Shown here: positions 31,797 through 40,427 of the stretch, piece by piece
Numbering within the stretch: position 1 is the stretch's first letter
How the letters are laid out: each line of letters starts with the position of its first letter
Assembly: GCA_018711275.1 (NCBI GenBank)
Contig: DVIN01000033.1
Location: 1 to 41,583, forward strand
Source of the DNA: Candidatus Pullilachnospira intestinigallinarum
GTDB lineage: Bacteria > Bacillota > Clostridia > Lachnospirales > Lachnospiraceae
DNA: 41,583 bases
Direction: 5' to 3'
Translations under genes and position numbers: made by a program
Notes under the pieces: model-generated
Databases searched by the model: none
What the model was told of the DNA's origin: nothing
Seen by the model: only the letters and a program-made list of their open reading frames with translations

Positions 31797-33578
31797 CTAA
31801 AACGCCCGGAATCTTTCATATCTGGATGCCGCCATCTCCTCTCCGGACATGGCGCTCTTTTCCTCCAGAAAACGATCCATCGCCTTTCTCATACAGGCGG
31901 CAATCTCCGGAAGATTTTCCTCATCTGCCGGCTCCTCCTCCGGAATCACCCATTCCACAATGTGGAGACGTTTCAGGTCTTCTGCGGTGATTTTCATGAT
32001 CTCGGAAGCCTCTTTTGCTTTCTTTCCATCCTTCCACAAGATGGAGGCAAAACCTTCCGGGGAAAGGATGGAATACGTGGCATTTTCCATCATCCAGACC
32101 TCATTGGCCACCGCCAGGCCCAGCGCGCCGCCGCTGCCGCCCTCGCCGATGAAAATACTGAGAACGGGAACCTTCAGCGCGGACATTTCCATAAGATTTC
32201 TTGCGATGGCTTCTCCCTGGCCCCTCTCCTCGGCTCCGATGCCGCAGGCAGCCCCCGGCGTATCCACAAAATTGATGATGGGACGGCCGAATTTTTCCGC
32301 CTGCTTCATGAGCCGCAGCGCCTTTCGATACCCTTCCGGAGACGCCATACCGAAATTCCGGTGGATATTTTCCTTGACGCTCTTTCCCTTCTGCTGGCCG
32401 ATCACCGTCACCGGCTGGCCGTTGAGGGTTCCGATGCCACCCACCACCGCGCCGTCATCCCGAAACGCCCGGTCTCCGTGCAGTTCCGTGAACGTATCAA
32501 ACACCTGTCCGATATAATCCAGGCTGGTGGGCCTTTCGTTGCTTCTGGAGATTTCCACCCGCTCCCAGGCGGTGAGCGGCGTTTTCTCTTTGTGAGCTTT
32601 CTTTTTGGATTTTTCCTGGGGCTTCGTATCTTCCGGCTGATCCTCCGGCAGCTGTTCCATCTCATTTTCCTGAAGGAAATGAGATCTGATGTCGGGATAA
32701 GCCCTGTAAGTCAGTTTTTCACTGTGGAGAGCCATCAGACGGGCGATGGTCTGCTTCAGATCCTTTCTCTCCACAATTCCATCGATAATCCCCTTTTCCA
32801 CCAGAAATTCCGCCCGCTGAAATCCTTCCGGCAGCTTCTGTCCGATGGTCTGGGCGATCACCCGGGGACCGGCAAATCCGATCAGCGCTCCCGGCTCTGC
32901 CAGAATAATATCTCCCAGCATGGCAAAGCTGGCGGTGACGCCTCCCGTGGTGGGATCCGTCAGTACCGGCAGATAAAACAGCCCCGCATCCGAATGACGG
33001 CGGATCGCCGCGGAAGTTTTTGCCATCTGCATCAGAGAAATGATTCCCTCCTGCATTCTGGCTCCTCCTGAACTGCAGAAAATCACCACAGGAAGCCTCA
33101 ACTCGGTGGCTTTTTCAAAAGCTCTGGTGATTTTTTCTCCCACAACGTATCCCATACTTCCCATCAGGAAACGGGCGTCACAGACTCCCAGAACCACCCG
33201 GTTCCCGTCCACGGTACATTCACCGATGGTAACTGCCTCCCGGATCTTCGTCTTCTGCTGAAGTTCCTGAATTTTTTCCTCATATCCGGGGTAATTTAAA
33301 GGATTTCCCCCTTCCAGATCCGCAAACCACTCCTGAAAACTTCCCGGATCCGCCACCATGCGGATTCTTGTCTTGGTTTTGATGCGAAAATAGCCTTCAC
33401 ACTTCGGGCAGACATAGGCGTGATTTTTCACATCCTCTTTGTAAATCAGCTCGCCGCATTTGGGACATTTCATCCAAAGTCCCGCCGGTACGGAAGGATT
33501 CTGACCCTTCTGCTCCTCATCCTCCCGGTCGCCGAACAGCGCTGCCGTCTTTTTAAACATATGCTTCAAATTTGCCAT
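31797..33578 (-). CDS. accDA: Fused acetyl-CoA carboxylase carboxyltransferase, beta and alpha (AccD-AccA)
   Basis: Transfers the carboxyl group from carboxybiotin to acetyl-CoA, giving malonyl-CoA. The 593 residues join two subunits usually encoded separately. Residues 1-290 are AccD, with the zinc ribbon C38-x2-C41 and C57-x2-C60 and [11 protein letters not shown]. Residues 345-590 are AccA ([30 protein letters not shown]-like [28 protein letters not shown]). Between them is a Lys/Glu-rich linker at about 305-340. No stop or frameshift lies in the junction. The fusion removes the need to balance the two subunits. Start ATG at 33578 with AAGG upstream. Confidence 0.95.
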   Translation of the reverse strand: MANLKHMFKKTAALFGDREDEEQKGQNPSVPAGLWMKCPKCGELIYKEDVKNHAYVCPKCEGYFRIKTKTRIRMVADPGSFQEWFADLEGGNPLNYPGYEEKIQELQQKTKIREAVTIGECTVDGNRVVLGVCDARFLMGSMGYVVGEKITRAFEKATELRLPVVIFCSSGGARMQEGIISLMQMAKTSAAIRRHSDAGLFYLPVLTDPTTGGVTASFAMLGDIILAEPGALIGFAGPRVIAQTIGQKLPEGFQRAEFLVEKGIIDGIVERKDLKQTIARLMALHSEKLTYRAYPDIRSHFLQENEMEQLPEDQPEDTKPQEKSKKKAHKEKTPLTAWERVEISRSNERPTSLDYIGQVFDTFTELHGDRAFRDDGAVVGGIGTLNGQPVTVIGQQKGKSVKENIHRNFGMASPEGYRKALRLMKQAEKFGRPIINFVDTPGAACGIGAEERGQGEAIARNLMEMSALKVPVLSIFIGEGGSGGALGLAVANEVWMMENATYSILSPEGFASILWKDGKKAKEASEIMKITAEDLKRLHIVEWVIPEEEPADEENLPEIAACMRKAMDRFLEEKSAMSGEEMAASRYERFRAF

Positions 33579-33645
33579 GGTCCTTACCTTCCTGCTCCTG
33601 TTGTTTTACCTGCCAAATACGCTTGTCCGTTTTTACGGCGCTGTC

Positions 33646-34992
33646 TTAATCACACGAAAAATGCTTCGGTATAAAGTCCGTAGTGATATCTCCGGACTGA
33701 AAATCCTCGTTGTTCAATATTTCATACTGAAAATCCACGTTGGTGGTGACGCCGTCGATGATCAGCTCACCCAGTGTACTTCTCATCTTGTCGATGGCCT
33801 CCTGGCGGTCTCTTCCGTGAACGATCACCTTGGCAATCATGGAATCGTAATAAGGCGGGATCTCATAACCGCTGTACACCGCCGTATCGATCCGAACACC
33901 ATTTCCACCCGGAAGATGTACCTGCTCGATCACTCCCGGACAGGGACGGAAATTATGCTCCGGATCCTCCGCGTTGATTCTGCACTCCATGGCATGGCCC
34001 CGGAGCTGAATGTCCTCCTGCTTTACGGAAAGAGGATTTCCCTGCGCGATGGAGATCATCTCCTTAATCAGATCCACACCGGACACCATTTCCGTCACCG
34101 GATGCTCCACCTGGATCCGGGTATTCATTTCCATAAAGTAAAAATTCTTATTCCTGTCGAGAAGAAACTCGATGGTACCCGCGCTTTCATACCCCACGGC
34201 TTTTGCCGCCCGGACGGCCGCATCTCCCATCTTCTCCCTCAGTTCGGGCGTAAGCGCCACGCTGGGAGATTCCTCGATCACCTTCTGATGATGCCGCTGA
34301 ATGGAACAGTCCCGCTCACCCAGCTGCACCACATTGCCGAACTTGTCGGCGATAATCTGAAATTCAATGTGGCGGGGATCCTGCACATATTTCTCAATGT
34401 ACATGGTATTGTCGGCAAATCCTCTCACCGACTCCAGCTGTGCCACCTTGAAATTCTCCTCAAAATCTTCCGGTCCCTCGGAAACTCTCATTCCCTTTCC
34501 GCCGCCTCCGGAGGAAGCCTTGATCATCACCGGATATCCGATCTGCTCCGCCAGTTCCATGCCCTTTTTCGCGTCATAAACCGGCTCCTTGGTGCCGGGA
34601 ACCACCGGAACACCAGCCTCCATCATGGTCTTTCTGGCCTCGGATTTATTTCCCATTTTGTCAATCATCTTTGCGGAGGGGCCGATGAAAGTGATGTTGC
34701 ATTTTTCACACAGCTCCACAAACCGGCTGTTTTCCGAAAGAAACCCAAATCCTGGGTGGATGGCGTCCGCCTTCGTGGCGATACAGGCGCTCAGGATGCT
34801 TTCCATATTCAGATAACTCTGGGCGGCCGGTGCCGGTCCGATGCACACTGCCTCATCCGCCAGCTGGGTATGGAGAGCTTCCCGGTCCGCCTCCGAATAC
34901 ACTGCCACGGTTTTGATACCCAGTTCCCGGCAGGCACGGATGATGCGGACCGCAATCTCTCCTCTGTTGGCAATTAATATTTTCCGAAACAT
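33646..34992 (-). CDS. accC: Acetyl-CoA carboxylase biotin carboxylase subunit
   Basis: ATP-dependent carboxylation of the biotin on AccB. Its 448 residues are the normal length. Seen: KILIANRGEIAVRIIRACRELG, PGFGFLSE, the glycine-rich ATP loop KASSGGGGKGMR, HIEFQIIADKFGNVVQLGERDCSIQRHHQK, FYFMEMNTRIQVEHPVTE (metal and bicarbonate site) and RINAEDP. It lies between fabZ and accDA. The 60-base gap to fabZ carries a perfect 8-bp GC-rich hairpin (35010-35038). Confidence 0.98.
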   Translation of the reverse strand: MFRKILIANRGEIAVRIIRACRELGIKTVAVYSEADREALHTQLADEAVCIGPAPAAQSYLNMESILSACIATKADAIHPGFGFLSENSRFVELCEKCNITFIGPSAKMIDKMGNKSEARKTMMEAGVPVVPGTKEPVYDAKKGMELAEQIGYPVMIKASSGGGGKGMRVSEGPEDFEENFKVAQLESVRGFADNTMYIEKYVQDPRHIEFQIIADKFGNVVQLGERDCSIQRHHQKVIEESPSVALTPELREKMGDAAVRAAKAVGYESAGTIEFLLDRNKNFYFMEMNTRIQVEHPVTEMVSGVDLIKEMISIAQGNPLSVKQEDIQLRGHAMECRINAEDPEHNFRPCPGVIEQVHLPGGNGVRIDTAVYSGYEIPPYYDSMIAKVIVHGRDRQEAIDKMRSTLGELIIDGVTTNVDFQYEILNNEDFQSGDITTDFIPKHFSCD

Positions 34993-35009
34993 GCTACTAT
35001 CTCCTATCT

Positions 35010-35038
35010 GGCGGCAGCCATAATACCGTCCTGCCGCC
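35010..35038 (-). other. Hairpin between fabZ and accC
   Basis: Perfect 8-bp stem GGCGGCAG/CTGCCGCC with a 13-base loop and no T tail, so more likely an mRNA processing or stability element than a terminator. Confidence 0.45.
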
Positions 35039-35052
35039 CTGTATGCCCCGTC

Positions 35053-35481
35053 TCAGCCGACAGCCACCGTCAGCTCAGCGGAAGCCGCCACTTTACCGTC
35101 CACTGTGGCAACCGCCTTTGCGATGGCCACCGGACCCTTCTGCTTGATCATTTCCACTTCCAGCATCAGCACATCGCCGGGAACCACCTTTTTCTTAAAT
35201 CTGCAGTTATTGATTCCACCGAAGTAAGCGGTTTTTCCCTTAAACTGTTCACAGCTTAAAATACTGACGGCGCCCACCTGAGCCAGAGCCTCCACAATCA
35301 GTACGCCCGGCATCACCGGCTCCTGGGGGAAATGTCCCCGGAAGAAATACTCGTCATAGGTGACGCATTTTTTTCCCACCGCCCGGCGTCCGGGCTCCAG
35401 CTCCTCGATGGTATCCACCAGCAGGAACGGATGTCTGTGGGGAATAATATCCATAATTTCCTTCGTTGTCAGAACTGCCAT
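35053..35481 (-). CDS. fabZ: 3-hydroxyacyl-ACP dehydratase
   Basis: Dehydrates 3-hydroxyacyl-ACP to trans-2-enoyl-ACP in the elongation cycle. 142 residues; hot-dog fold. Seen: [14 protein letters not shown], catalytic H50 in [22 protein letters not shown] with E64, and [17 protein letters not shown]. The ATG at 35481 was chosen because GGAGG lies 9 bases before it; the ATG two codons earlier is too close. No fabA or isomerising partner occurs in the window, so how unsaturated chains are made is open. Confidence 0.97.
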   Translation of the reverse strand: MAVLTTKEIMDIIPHRHPFLLVDTIEELEPGRRAVGKKCVTYDEYFFRGHFPQEPVMPGVLIVEALAQVGAVSILSCEQFKGKTAYFGGINNCRFKKKVVPGDVLMLEVEMIKQKGPVAIAKAVATVDGKVAASAELTVAVG

Positions 35482-35506
35482 TTCCATCCACCTCCGAAAA
35501 ATCTAA

Positions 35507-35953
35507 TCAGCCGATCACGAACAGCGGCTGTCCGTATTCCACCATCTGGCCATTTTCCACCAGAATTTCTTTTACGGTACCTGCATAGTCCGATTCAATC
35601 TCGTTCATCAGCTTCATGGCCTCGATAATTCCCAGGGTCTGTCCTTCCGCCACAGTATCTCCCACCTGTACAAAGGGAGCCGCGTCAGGAGCAGAAGCAC
35701 TGTAGAAGGTTCCCACCAGAGGCGCCTTCACCACCTGACCCGCCGGCATTTCCGTGCGGGTCTCATCGGTTGCCTGCACATCTGCTGCTGCCGGTACGGC
35801 GGCGGGAATGGTTACGGTACTGTCCGCTGTGGCAATCACCGTCTCCTTCTTCTTTCCCATGGAAATTTTAAATTCTCCATCCTTCATCTCAAACTGCGTC
35901 AGATTAGAATCAGATACGGTTTTTATCAAAGTAATCAGATTATCAAACTCCAT
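35507..35953 (-). CDS. accB: Biotin carboxyl carrier protein of acetyl-CoA carboxylase
   Basis: Carries biotin between AccC and the carboxyltransferase. 148 residues: an N-terminal helical part (NLITLIKTVSDSNLTQFE), an Ala/Thr-rich linker (about 40-72) and a biotinyl domain with the attachment lysine K114 in EAMKLMNEI. GAGG precedes the ATG at 35953; frames extending further upstream overlap the end of fabF. It lies 25 bases before fabZ. Confidence 0.97.
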   Translation of the reverse strand: MEFDNLITLIKTVSDSNLTQFEMKDGEFKISMGKKKETVIATADSTVTIPAAVPAAADVQATDETRTEMPAGQVVKAPLVGTFYSASAPDAAPFVQVGDTVAEGQTLGIIEAMKLMNEIESDYAGTVKEILVENGQMVEYGQPLFVIG

Positions 35954-36008
35954 ATTTTCCTCACTTCCCGGCCGAATGGCCATAAAGGTATCCCTGCAAG
36001 GGGTTTCC

Positions 36009-37244
36009 TCACTCCTCATACTTTTTTACTAACAGGCTTGCGTTATGTCCGCCGAATCCCAGGGAATTGCTGAGCGCGTAGGTAAGATTTTCCTCCACGC
36101 CCTCTCCGGGAACGTAATTCAGATCCAGTTCTTCATCCGGTGTGGTATATCCCGCCGTTGCATGGATAAACCCATCCTGGATCTCCTTCACGCAGGTGAT
36201 AAATTCCACTGCGCCGGCAGCACCCAGCAGATGGCCGATCATGGATTTTGTGGAATTGATTTTCATATTATAGGCATGTTCTCCGAACAGCCGCTTGATA
36301 GCTCTCGTCTCAAACAGATCATTGTGGTGTGTGGCGGTTCCGTGAGCATTGATATAAGTCACTTCTTCTTTCTCAATCCCCGCCTCACAAATTGCCAGTT
36401 CCATGGCTTTTGCGGCGCCGGAACCATCCTCTGCCGGAGAGGTGATATGGTAAGCGTCACTGGTTGCTCCGTATCCCACCAGTTCACCCAGAATCACGGC
36501 GCCTCTCTTTTTGGCATGCTCCAGTTCCTCCAGTACCACCACGCCGGCGCCTTCGCCCATTACGAAGCCGCTGCGGTTTTTATCGAAAGGCAGAGAACAT
36601 CTTTCCGGATCCTCCACGGTGGACAGTGCCGTCAGCGCGGTAAATCCTGCCACGCCGATGGGGCAGATACTTGCCTCTGTTCCTCCCGCCAGCATCACGT
36701 CCGCCTCGCCGTGCTGAATGGTGCGGTACGCCTCGCCGATGGAATGGGTTCCCGTAGCACAGGCTGTCACCACGTTCAGACTCTTTCCCTTCAGTCCCAG
36801 CTGAATGGATACATTTCCCGCTGCCATGTTGGAAATCATCAGCGGTACCAGCAGCGGATTCACTCTGGAAGGTCCCTTCTCATGAATCTTCACGCAGGCA
36901 GTTTCCGTCACCTGCAGACTTCCGATACCGGAACCGATGGAGCAGCCCACCCGATAAGGATCCTCTTTCTCCATGTCCAGTCCCGCCTGAGCGAATGCCT
37001 CCTTTGCTGCCACCACTGCGTACTGACAGAACAGTTCCATTCTCTTAGCCGCCTTGAAATCCATATAATCCTTTGCCACGAAATTCTTTACCTCCGCGGC
37101 AACCTTTACTTTATAATCTGCGGTATCGAATCTGGTGATCGGTCCGAATCCCAGTTTTTTGTTTTTCAGACTGTCCCAGAATTCTTCCACGCCGATGCCG
37201 ATGGGAGTCACGGCTCCCATACCAGTCACTACTACTCTTCTCAT
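36009..37244 (-). CDS. fabF: Beta-ketoacyl-ACP synthase II
   Basis: Condenses malonyl-ACP with acyl-ACP to extend the chain. 411 residues, thiolase fold. Catalytic triad visible: C162 in NVVTACATGTHSIG, H in INAHGTATHHND, and H in MIGHLLGAAGAVE; also RVVVTGMGAVTPIG at the N-terminus and SNSLGFGGHNAS near the end. GGGAGG lies before the ATG. It is the only condensing enzyme in the window; FabH must be encoded elsewhere or replaced. Confidence 0.98.
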   Translation of the reverse strand: MRRVVVTGMGAVTPIGIGVEEFWDSLKNKKLGFGPITRFDTADYKVKVAAEVKNFVAKDYMDFKAAKRMELFCQYAVVAAKEAFAQAGLDMEKEDPYRVGCSIGSGIGSLQVTETACVKIHEKGPSRVNPLLVPLMISNMAAGNVSIQLGLKGKSLNVVTACATGTHSIGEAYRTIQHGEADVMLAGGTEASICPIGVAGFTALTALSTVEDPERCSLPFDKNRSGFVMGEGAGVVVLEELEHAKKRGAVILGELVGYGATSDAYHITSPAEDGSGAAKAMELAICEAGIEKEEVTYINAHGTATHHNDLFETRAIKRLFGEHAYNMKINSTKSMIGHLLGAAGAVEFITCVKEIQDGFIHATAGYTTPDEELDLNYVPGEGVEENLTYALSNSLGFGGHNASLLVKKYEE

Positions 37245-37260
37245 AATTTTCCTCCCATTC

Positions 37261-37998
37261 TCACATGGCCATACCGCCGTCCACGCAGATCACCTGTCCG
37301 GTGATATAGCCTGCCCGGTCAGAAGCCAGAAATGCCACTGTCTCGGCAACATCCTCCACACGGCCGAACTTTTTCAGCGGAATCTGTTCCGTTGCCGCAT
37401 TTCGCACCTGCTCGGAAAGCACTGCCGTCATCTCCGTATCAATAAAGCCCGGAGCCACTGCGTTCACCGTGATTCCTCTGCTGGCCAGTTCCCTTGCCAT
37501 TGTCTTGGTCAGACCGATCACTCCGGCCTTGGAAGCCGCATAGTTGGCCTGTCCCGCATTTCCCAGAACACCGGATACGGAAGCGATGTTAATGATTCTT
37601 CCGCTTCTCTGTTTCAGCATCTGGCGGGAAAGATGACGGATAGTGTTGAAACATCCCTTCAGGTTTGTCTCCAGAACCAGATCAAAATCTTCCTCGCTCA
37701 TCTTCATAATCAGTCCGTCCCTGGTGATTCCCGCATTATTTACCAGAATATCCACCCGGCCGTATTCCTTAATAATTTCCTTTGTCATCTGCTCTGTCTC
37801 GGAGAAACTGGAAACATTGCATTTCCAGATAACAGCCTCCCCGCCTTCCCGGCGGATGGTCTCCTCCACTTCCCGGGCTCTGTCCTCAGAACCATTGTAA
37901 TTGATAATCACAAACGCTCCCTCCCGGGCCAGCGTCAGCGCGATCTGTCTTCCGATTCCTCTGCTGGCTCCTGTCACCAGCGCCACCTTTTTCTCCAT
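37261..37998 (-). CDS. fabG: 3-oxoacyl-ACP reductase
   Basis: NADPH-dependent reduction of 3-oxoacyl-ACP. 245 residues, short-chain dehydrogenase fold. Seen: cofactor loop VTGASRGIG (8-16), NNAG at 87-90, catalytic S140, Y153 and K157 in the order S-x12-Y-x3-K, and the C-terminal GQVICVDGGMAM. AAGGAG precedes the ATG. It sits 16 bases before fabF and 38 bases after fabD. Confidence 0.98.
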   Translation of the reverse strand: MEKKVALVTGASRGIGRQIALTLAREGAFVIINYNGSEDRAREVEETIRREGGEAVIWKCNVSSFSETEQMTKEIIKEYGRVDILVNNAGITRDGLIMKMSEEDFDLVLETNLKGCFNTIRHLSRQMLKQRSGRIINIASVSGVLGNAGQANYAASKAGVIGLTKTMARELASRGITVNAVAPGFIDTEMTAVLSEQVRNAATEQIPLKKFGRVEDVAETVAFLASDRAGYITGQVICVDGGMAM

Positions 37999-38036
37999 GA
38001 TTTTACTCCTTTATATCCGGAAATTTCTTCCATCCA

Positions 38037-38954
38037 TTATTTCAGTTCTTCCAGTTTGGAAAGATCCTCCACCTTTTCCACGTTCAGGCCCTTCACATCC
38101 CGGCTGATCTTCCGGAGAAATCCGGTCAGTGTTCTGCCCGGTCCGATTTCCACAAAGGTATCCACGCCATCGGCAATCATCCGCTCCACGCTCTGCTGCC
38201 ATTTCACAGAGGAATATACCTGACGGGACAGAAGTTCCTTTACCTGGGACGCATCGGTCACATAATCCGCCGTCACATTGGTTATATAGGGAATCTCAAA
38301 ATTCTTCACTTCCACGGTATCCAGCACCTGTCCCAGCTTTTCTCCCGCATCTTTCAGCATCAGGGAATGGAAGGGACCGCTTACCTTCAGCGGCACGCAT
38401 CTGCGGGCTCCCGCGGCTTTCAGGTTCTCGGCTGCCGCCTCCACGGCAGCGGACTCACCGGTGATGACGATCTGCCCCGGACAGTTATAGTTGGCCACAG
38501 AGACTATTCCCTCTGTCTGCTCACAGATTTCAGCAATCCGCTCTCCGTCCATTCCCATCACCGCGGTCATGGCTCCTCCGGTGGGAACCGCTTCCTGCAT
38601 CAGAATTCCCCTCTGGCGGACCACCCGGAAAGCATCCTCCATGGACATCACCTCAGAGGCAATCAGGGCGCCGTATTCTCCCAGGCTGAGACCTGCGTGA
38701 ACCTGTGCATGGATTCCCCGATCCTCCACAGCCTTTAAAATGGCCGCTTCCACCGTCAGCATGGCGATCTGCGTATACTCTGTGATATTGATATTTTCAT
38801 TTTCCTCAAAGCACAGTGCAGGGATATCCAGTCCGGATGCGGCAGAGGCTTTTTCAAAAACTTCGCGGCACACCGGAAACTGCTCATAAAAATCCTTTCC
38901 CATTCCCACATACTGGGCTCCCTGTCCGGGAAATACAAATGCAATCTTACCCAT
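38037..38954 (-). CDS. fabD: Malonyl-CoA:ACP transacylase
   Basis: Loads malonyl groups on ACP. 305 residues. Seen: FVFPGQGAQYVGMG, nucleophile S90 in HAGLSLGEYGAL (GLSLGE form common in Firmicutes, against GHSLGE in E. coli), the arginine of VRQRGILMQEA, and catalytic H in SGPFHSLML. GGAGG precedes the ATG at 38954; the longer frame would translate the internal operator. It is the first gene after the internal terminator and the second TTTGA-N3-TCAAA dyad. Confidence 0.97.
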   Translation of the reverse strand: MGKIAFVFPGQGAQYVGMGKDFYEQFPVCREVFEKASAASGLDIPALCFEENENINITEYTQIAMLTVEAAILKAVEDRGIHAQVHAGLSLGEYGALIASEVMSMEDAFRVVRQRGILMQEAVPTGGAMTAVMGMDGERIAEICEQTEGIVSVANYNCPGQIVITGESAAVEAAAENLKAAGARRCVPLKVSGPFHSLMLKDAGEKLGQVLDTVEVKNFEIPYITNVTADYVTDASQVKELLSRQVYSSVKWQQSVERMIADGVDTFVEIGPGRTLTGFLRKISRDVKGLNVEKVEDLSKLEELK

Positions 38955-38987
38955 GATTTCCTCCGATTTTGTCGAAATTTCTCTTGT

Positions 38988-39000
38988 TTTGATAATCAAA
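38988..39000 (-). promoter_or_regulatory. Internal FabT-like operator between fabK and fabD
   Basis: Perfect dyad TTTGATTATCAAA (TTTGA-N3-TCAAA), flanked on the minus strand by TATAG before and AC after. It has the same half-sites as the operator at the operon start and matches the FabT-type (MarR family) fatty acid repressor box as I recall it. A/T-rich sequence just upstream (TATATAG) offers a possible -10, though the -35 is weak. Confidence 0.6.
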
Positions 39001-39011
39001 CTATATATTTA

Positions 39012-39049
39012 ACAAAAAACCGACTTTACTGTTTCCAGCAAATGCCGGT
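39012..39049 (-). terminator. Internal terminator after fabK
   Basis: Minus strand: 13-bp stem with two G-U pairs and one bulged A, closed by a GAAA tetraloop (CTG-GAAA-CAG), followed by TTTTTTG. It starts 10 bases after the fabK stop. Confidence 0.8.
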
Positions 39050-39059
39050 TTCCCGCTTT

Positions 39060-39992
39060 TTACCAGTTGTGCTTATTCAGAAGCGCCTCTCCCTGCTCCA
39101 TGATCTCCAGGATAATGTCACGGCAGCTCTGTCTCTTGCTGATCAGACCGGCAATCTGGCCTGCCATTACCGTACCATTCTTGATATCGCCGTCCATAAC
39201 AGCTTTTCTCAGAGATCCCAGGGTCAGAAGCTCCAGTTCTTCAAAGGGAGCGCCCTCCTGCTCTTTCTTCAGGTATTCCTTCGTCATCTGATTCCGCAGA
39301 GAACGAACCGGATGTCCTGTGGTGGTTCCGGTAACTGTGGAATCAATATCTTTCGCCTTGATAATTCTGTTTTTATAGTTATCATGTACGATGGATTCGT
39401 CTGCCACTACAAACCGGGTACCGATCTGTACGGCTTCCGCGCCCAGCATCATGGACGCCGCAAATCCTCTTCCGTCTCCGATTCCTCCGGCCGCGATCAC
39501 GGGAATATTCACCGCGTCTACCACCTGGGGAACCAGGGTCATGGTGGTGGCGGAACCGATATGTCCGCCGGATTCCATACCCTCGGCAACCACGGCGTCC
39601 GCTCCGGCACGCTCCATCATCTTGGCCATAGCTACGGAAGCCACCACCGGAATCACCTTGATGCCCGCTTTTTTCCACATCTCCATGTATTTTGCAGGAT
39701 TGCCCGCGCCTGTGGTGACAGCTTTTACGCCTTCTTCCACCACCACCTGGGCCACCTCATCCGCATGGGGGGTCAGCAGCATCACGTTCACGCCAAAAGG
39801 CTTATCCGTCATTTCTTTTACTTTTCTGATTTCCTGTCTTACCACATCTGCCGGTGCACTTGCCGCGCCAATCAAGCCAAATCCTCCGGCCGCCGATACT
39901 GCGGCTGCCAGATGATGTTCCGCAACCCATGCCATACCTCCCTGAATAATGGGGTATTCAATTCCCAGCAACTCCGTCACTCTTGTCTTCAT
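39060..39992 (-). CDS. fabK: Enoyl-ACP reductase II, FMN-dependent
   Basis: Reduces trans-2-enoyl-ACP with NAD(P)H, the last step of each elongation round. 310 residues, TIM barrel. Seen: IEYPIIQGGMAWVAEHHLAAAVSAAGGFGLIG, KPFGVNVMLLTPHADE, the FMN/active-site loop AEGMESGGHIG, and IAAGGIGDGRGFAASMMLGAEAVQIGTRF, in the same arrangement as Streptococcus FabK. GAGGAG precedes the ATG at 39992. No fabI or fabV occurs here, so FabK is the likely sole enoyl reductase of the pathway. Confidence 0.96.
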   Translation of the reverse strand: MKTRVTELLGIEYPIIQGGMAWVAEHHLAAAVSAAGGFGLIGAASAPADVVRQEIRKVKEMTDKPFGVNVMLLTPHADEVAQVVVEEGVKAVTTGAGNPAKYMEMWKKAGIKVIPVVASVAMAKMMERAGADAVVAEGMESGGHIGSATTMTLVPQVVDAVNIPVIAAGGIGDGRGFAASMMLGAEAVQIGTRFVVADESIVHDNYKNRIIKAKDIDSTVTGTTTGHPVRSLRNQMTKEYLKKEQEGAPFEELELLTLGSLRKAVMDGDIKNGTVMAGQIAGLISKRQSCRDIILEIMEQGEALLNKHNW

Positions 39993-40053
39993 AAGCTCCT
40001 CCTCGTCTTCACCGCTGCCGCCTCCGGCAGATTCTCTGCATCCTACGGCATCG

Positions 40054-40083
40054 AAAAGGTGTGGATTAGTCCTCCACACCTTT
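40054..40083 (-). terminator. Hairpin containing the acpP stop codon
   Basis: Minus strand: perfect 11-bp stem AAAGGTGTGGA/TCCACACCTTT with a 7-base loop that holds the TAA of acpP, followed by only a short T run. It may be a weak terminator or a 3' stabiliser that lets acpP be made in excess over fabK. Confidence 0.5.
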
Positions 40084-40299
40084 GCCTTTCAGATATTCCA
40101 TAACGCTTCCTACAGTGGTCAGCTCTGTCAGCTCCTCGGAAGGAATCTCGATCTCATATTTTTCTTCCAGAGCCATCACCAGCTCAAACAGATCCAGGGA
40201 ATCGGCTCCCAGGTCATCCTTAAAGGAAGTGGATTCTGTAATACTGTCCGCATCGCAGTTCAGCTGCTCAGCAATAATTTCCTTCATTTCTTCTAACAT
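40066..40299 (-). CDS. acpP: Acyl carrier protein
   Basis: Carries the growing acyl chain on a phosphopantetheine arm. 77 residues, acidic; the attachment serine is S34 in DDLGADSLDLFELVMALE. AAGGAG precedes the ATG at 40299; an in-frame ATG four codons later is less well placed. First gene of the fab operon. ACP is needed in far larger amounts than the enzymes, which fits its position and the hairpin at its 3' end. Confidence 0.97.
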   Translation of the reverse strand: MLEEMKEIIAEQLNCDADSITESTSFKDDLGADSLDLFELVMALEEKYEIEIPSEELTELTTVGSVMEYLKGKGVED

Positions 40300-40332
40300 G
40301 ATCGTTCTCCTTGGAAATATATTCTATTTAAA

Positions 40333-40353
40333 ATACTTTGACATTCAAAGTAT
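40333..40353 (-). promoter_or_regulatory. FabT-like operator at the start of the fab operon
   Basis: Perfect 21-bp dyad ATACTTTGA-N3-TCAAAGTAT, overlapping the -10 of the operon promoter. The core TTTGA-N3-TCAAA matches the box described for FabT-type (MarR family) regulators of Firmicutes. A bound dimer would block RNA polymerase. The regulator gene is not in the window. Confidence 0.75.
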
Positions 40354-40377
40354 AATGCTGTGTATCCTATTTGTCAA
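40349..40377 (-). promoter_or_regulatory. Main promoter of the fatty acid synthesis operon
   Basis: Minus strand: perfect -35 TTGACA (40372-40377), 17-bp spacer, -10 TATACT (40349-40354). The transcript would start near 40342, giving a leader of about 43 nt before acpP. Confidence 0.88.
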
Positions 40378-40427
40378 TCACCATTTCAAAATTTTTCATC
40401 TGTTTTTCCGGAATTTATCACACTGCC

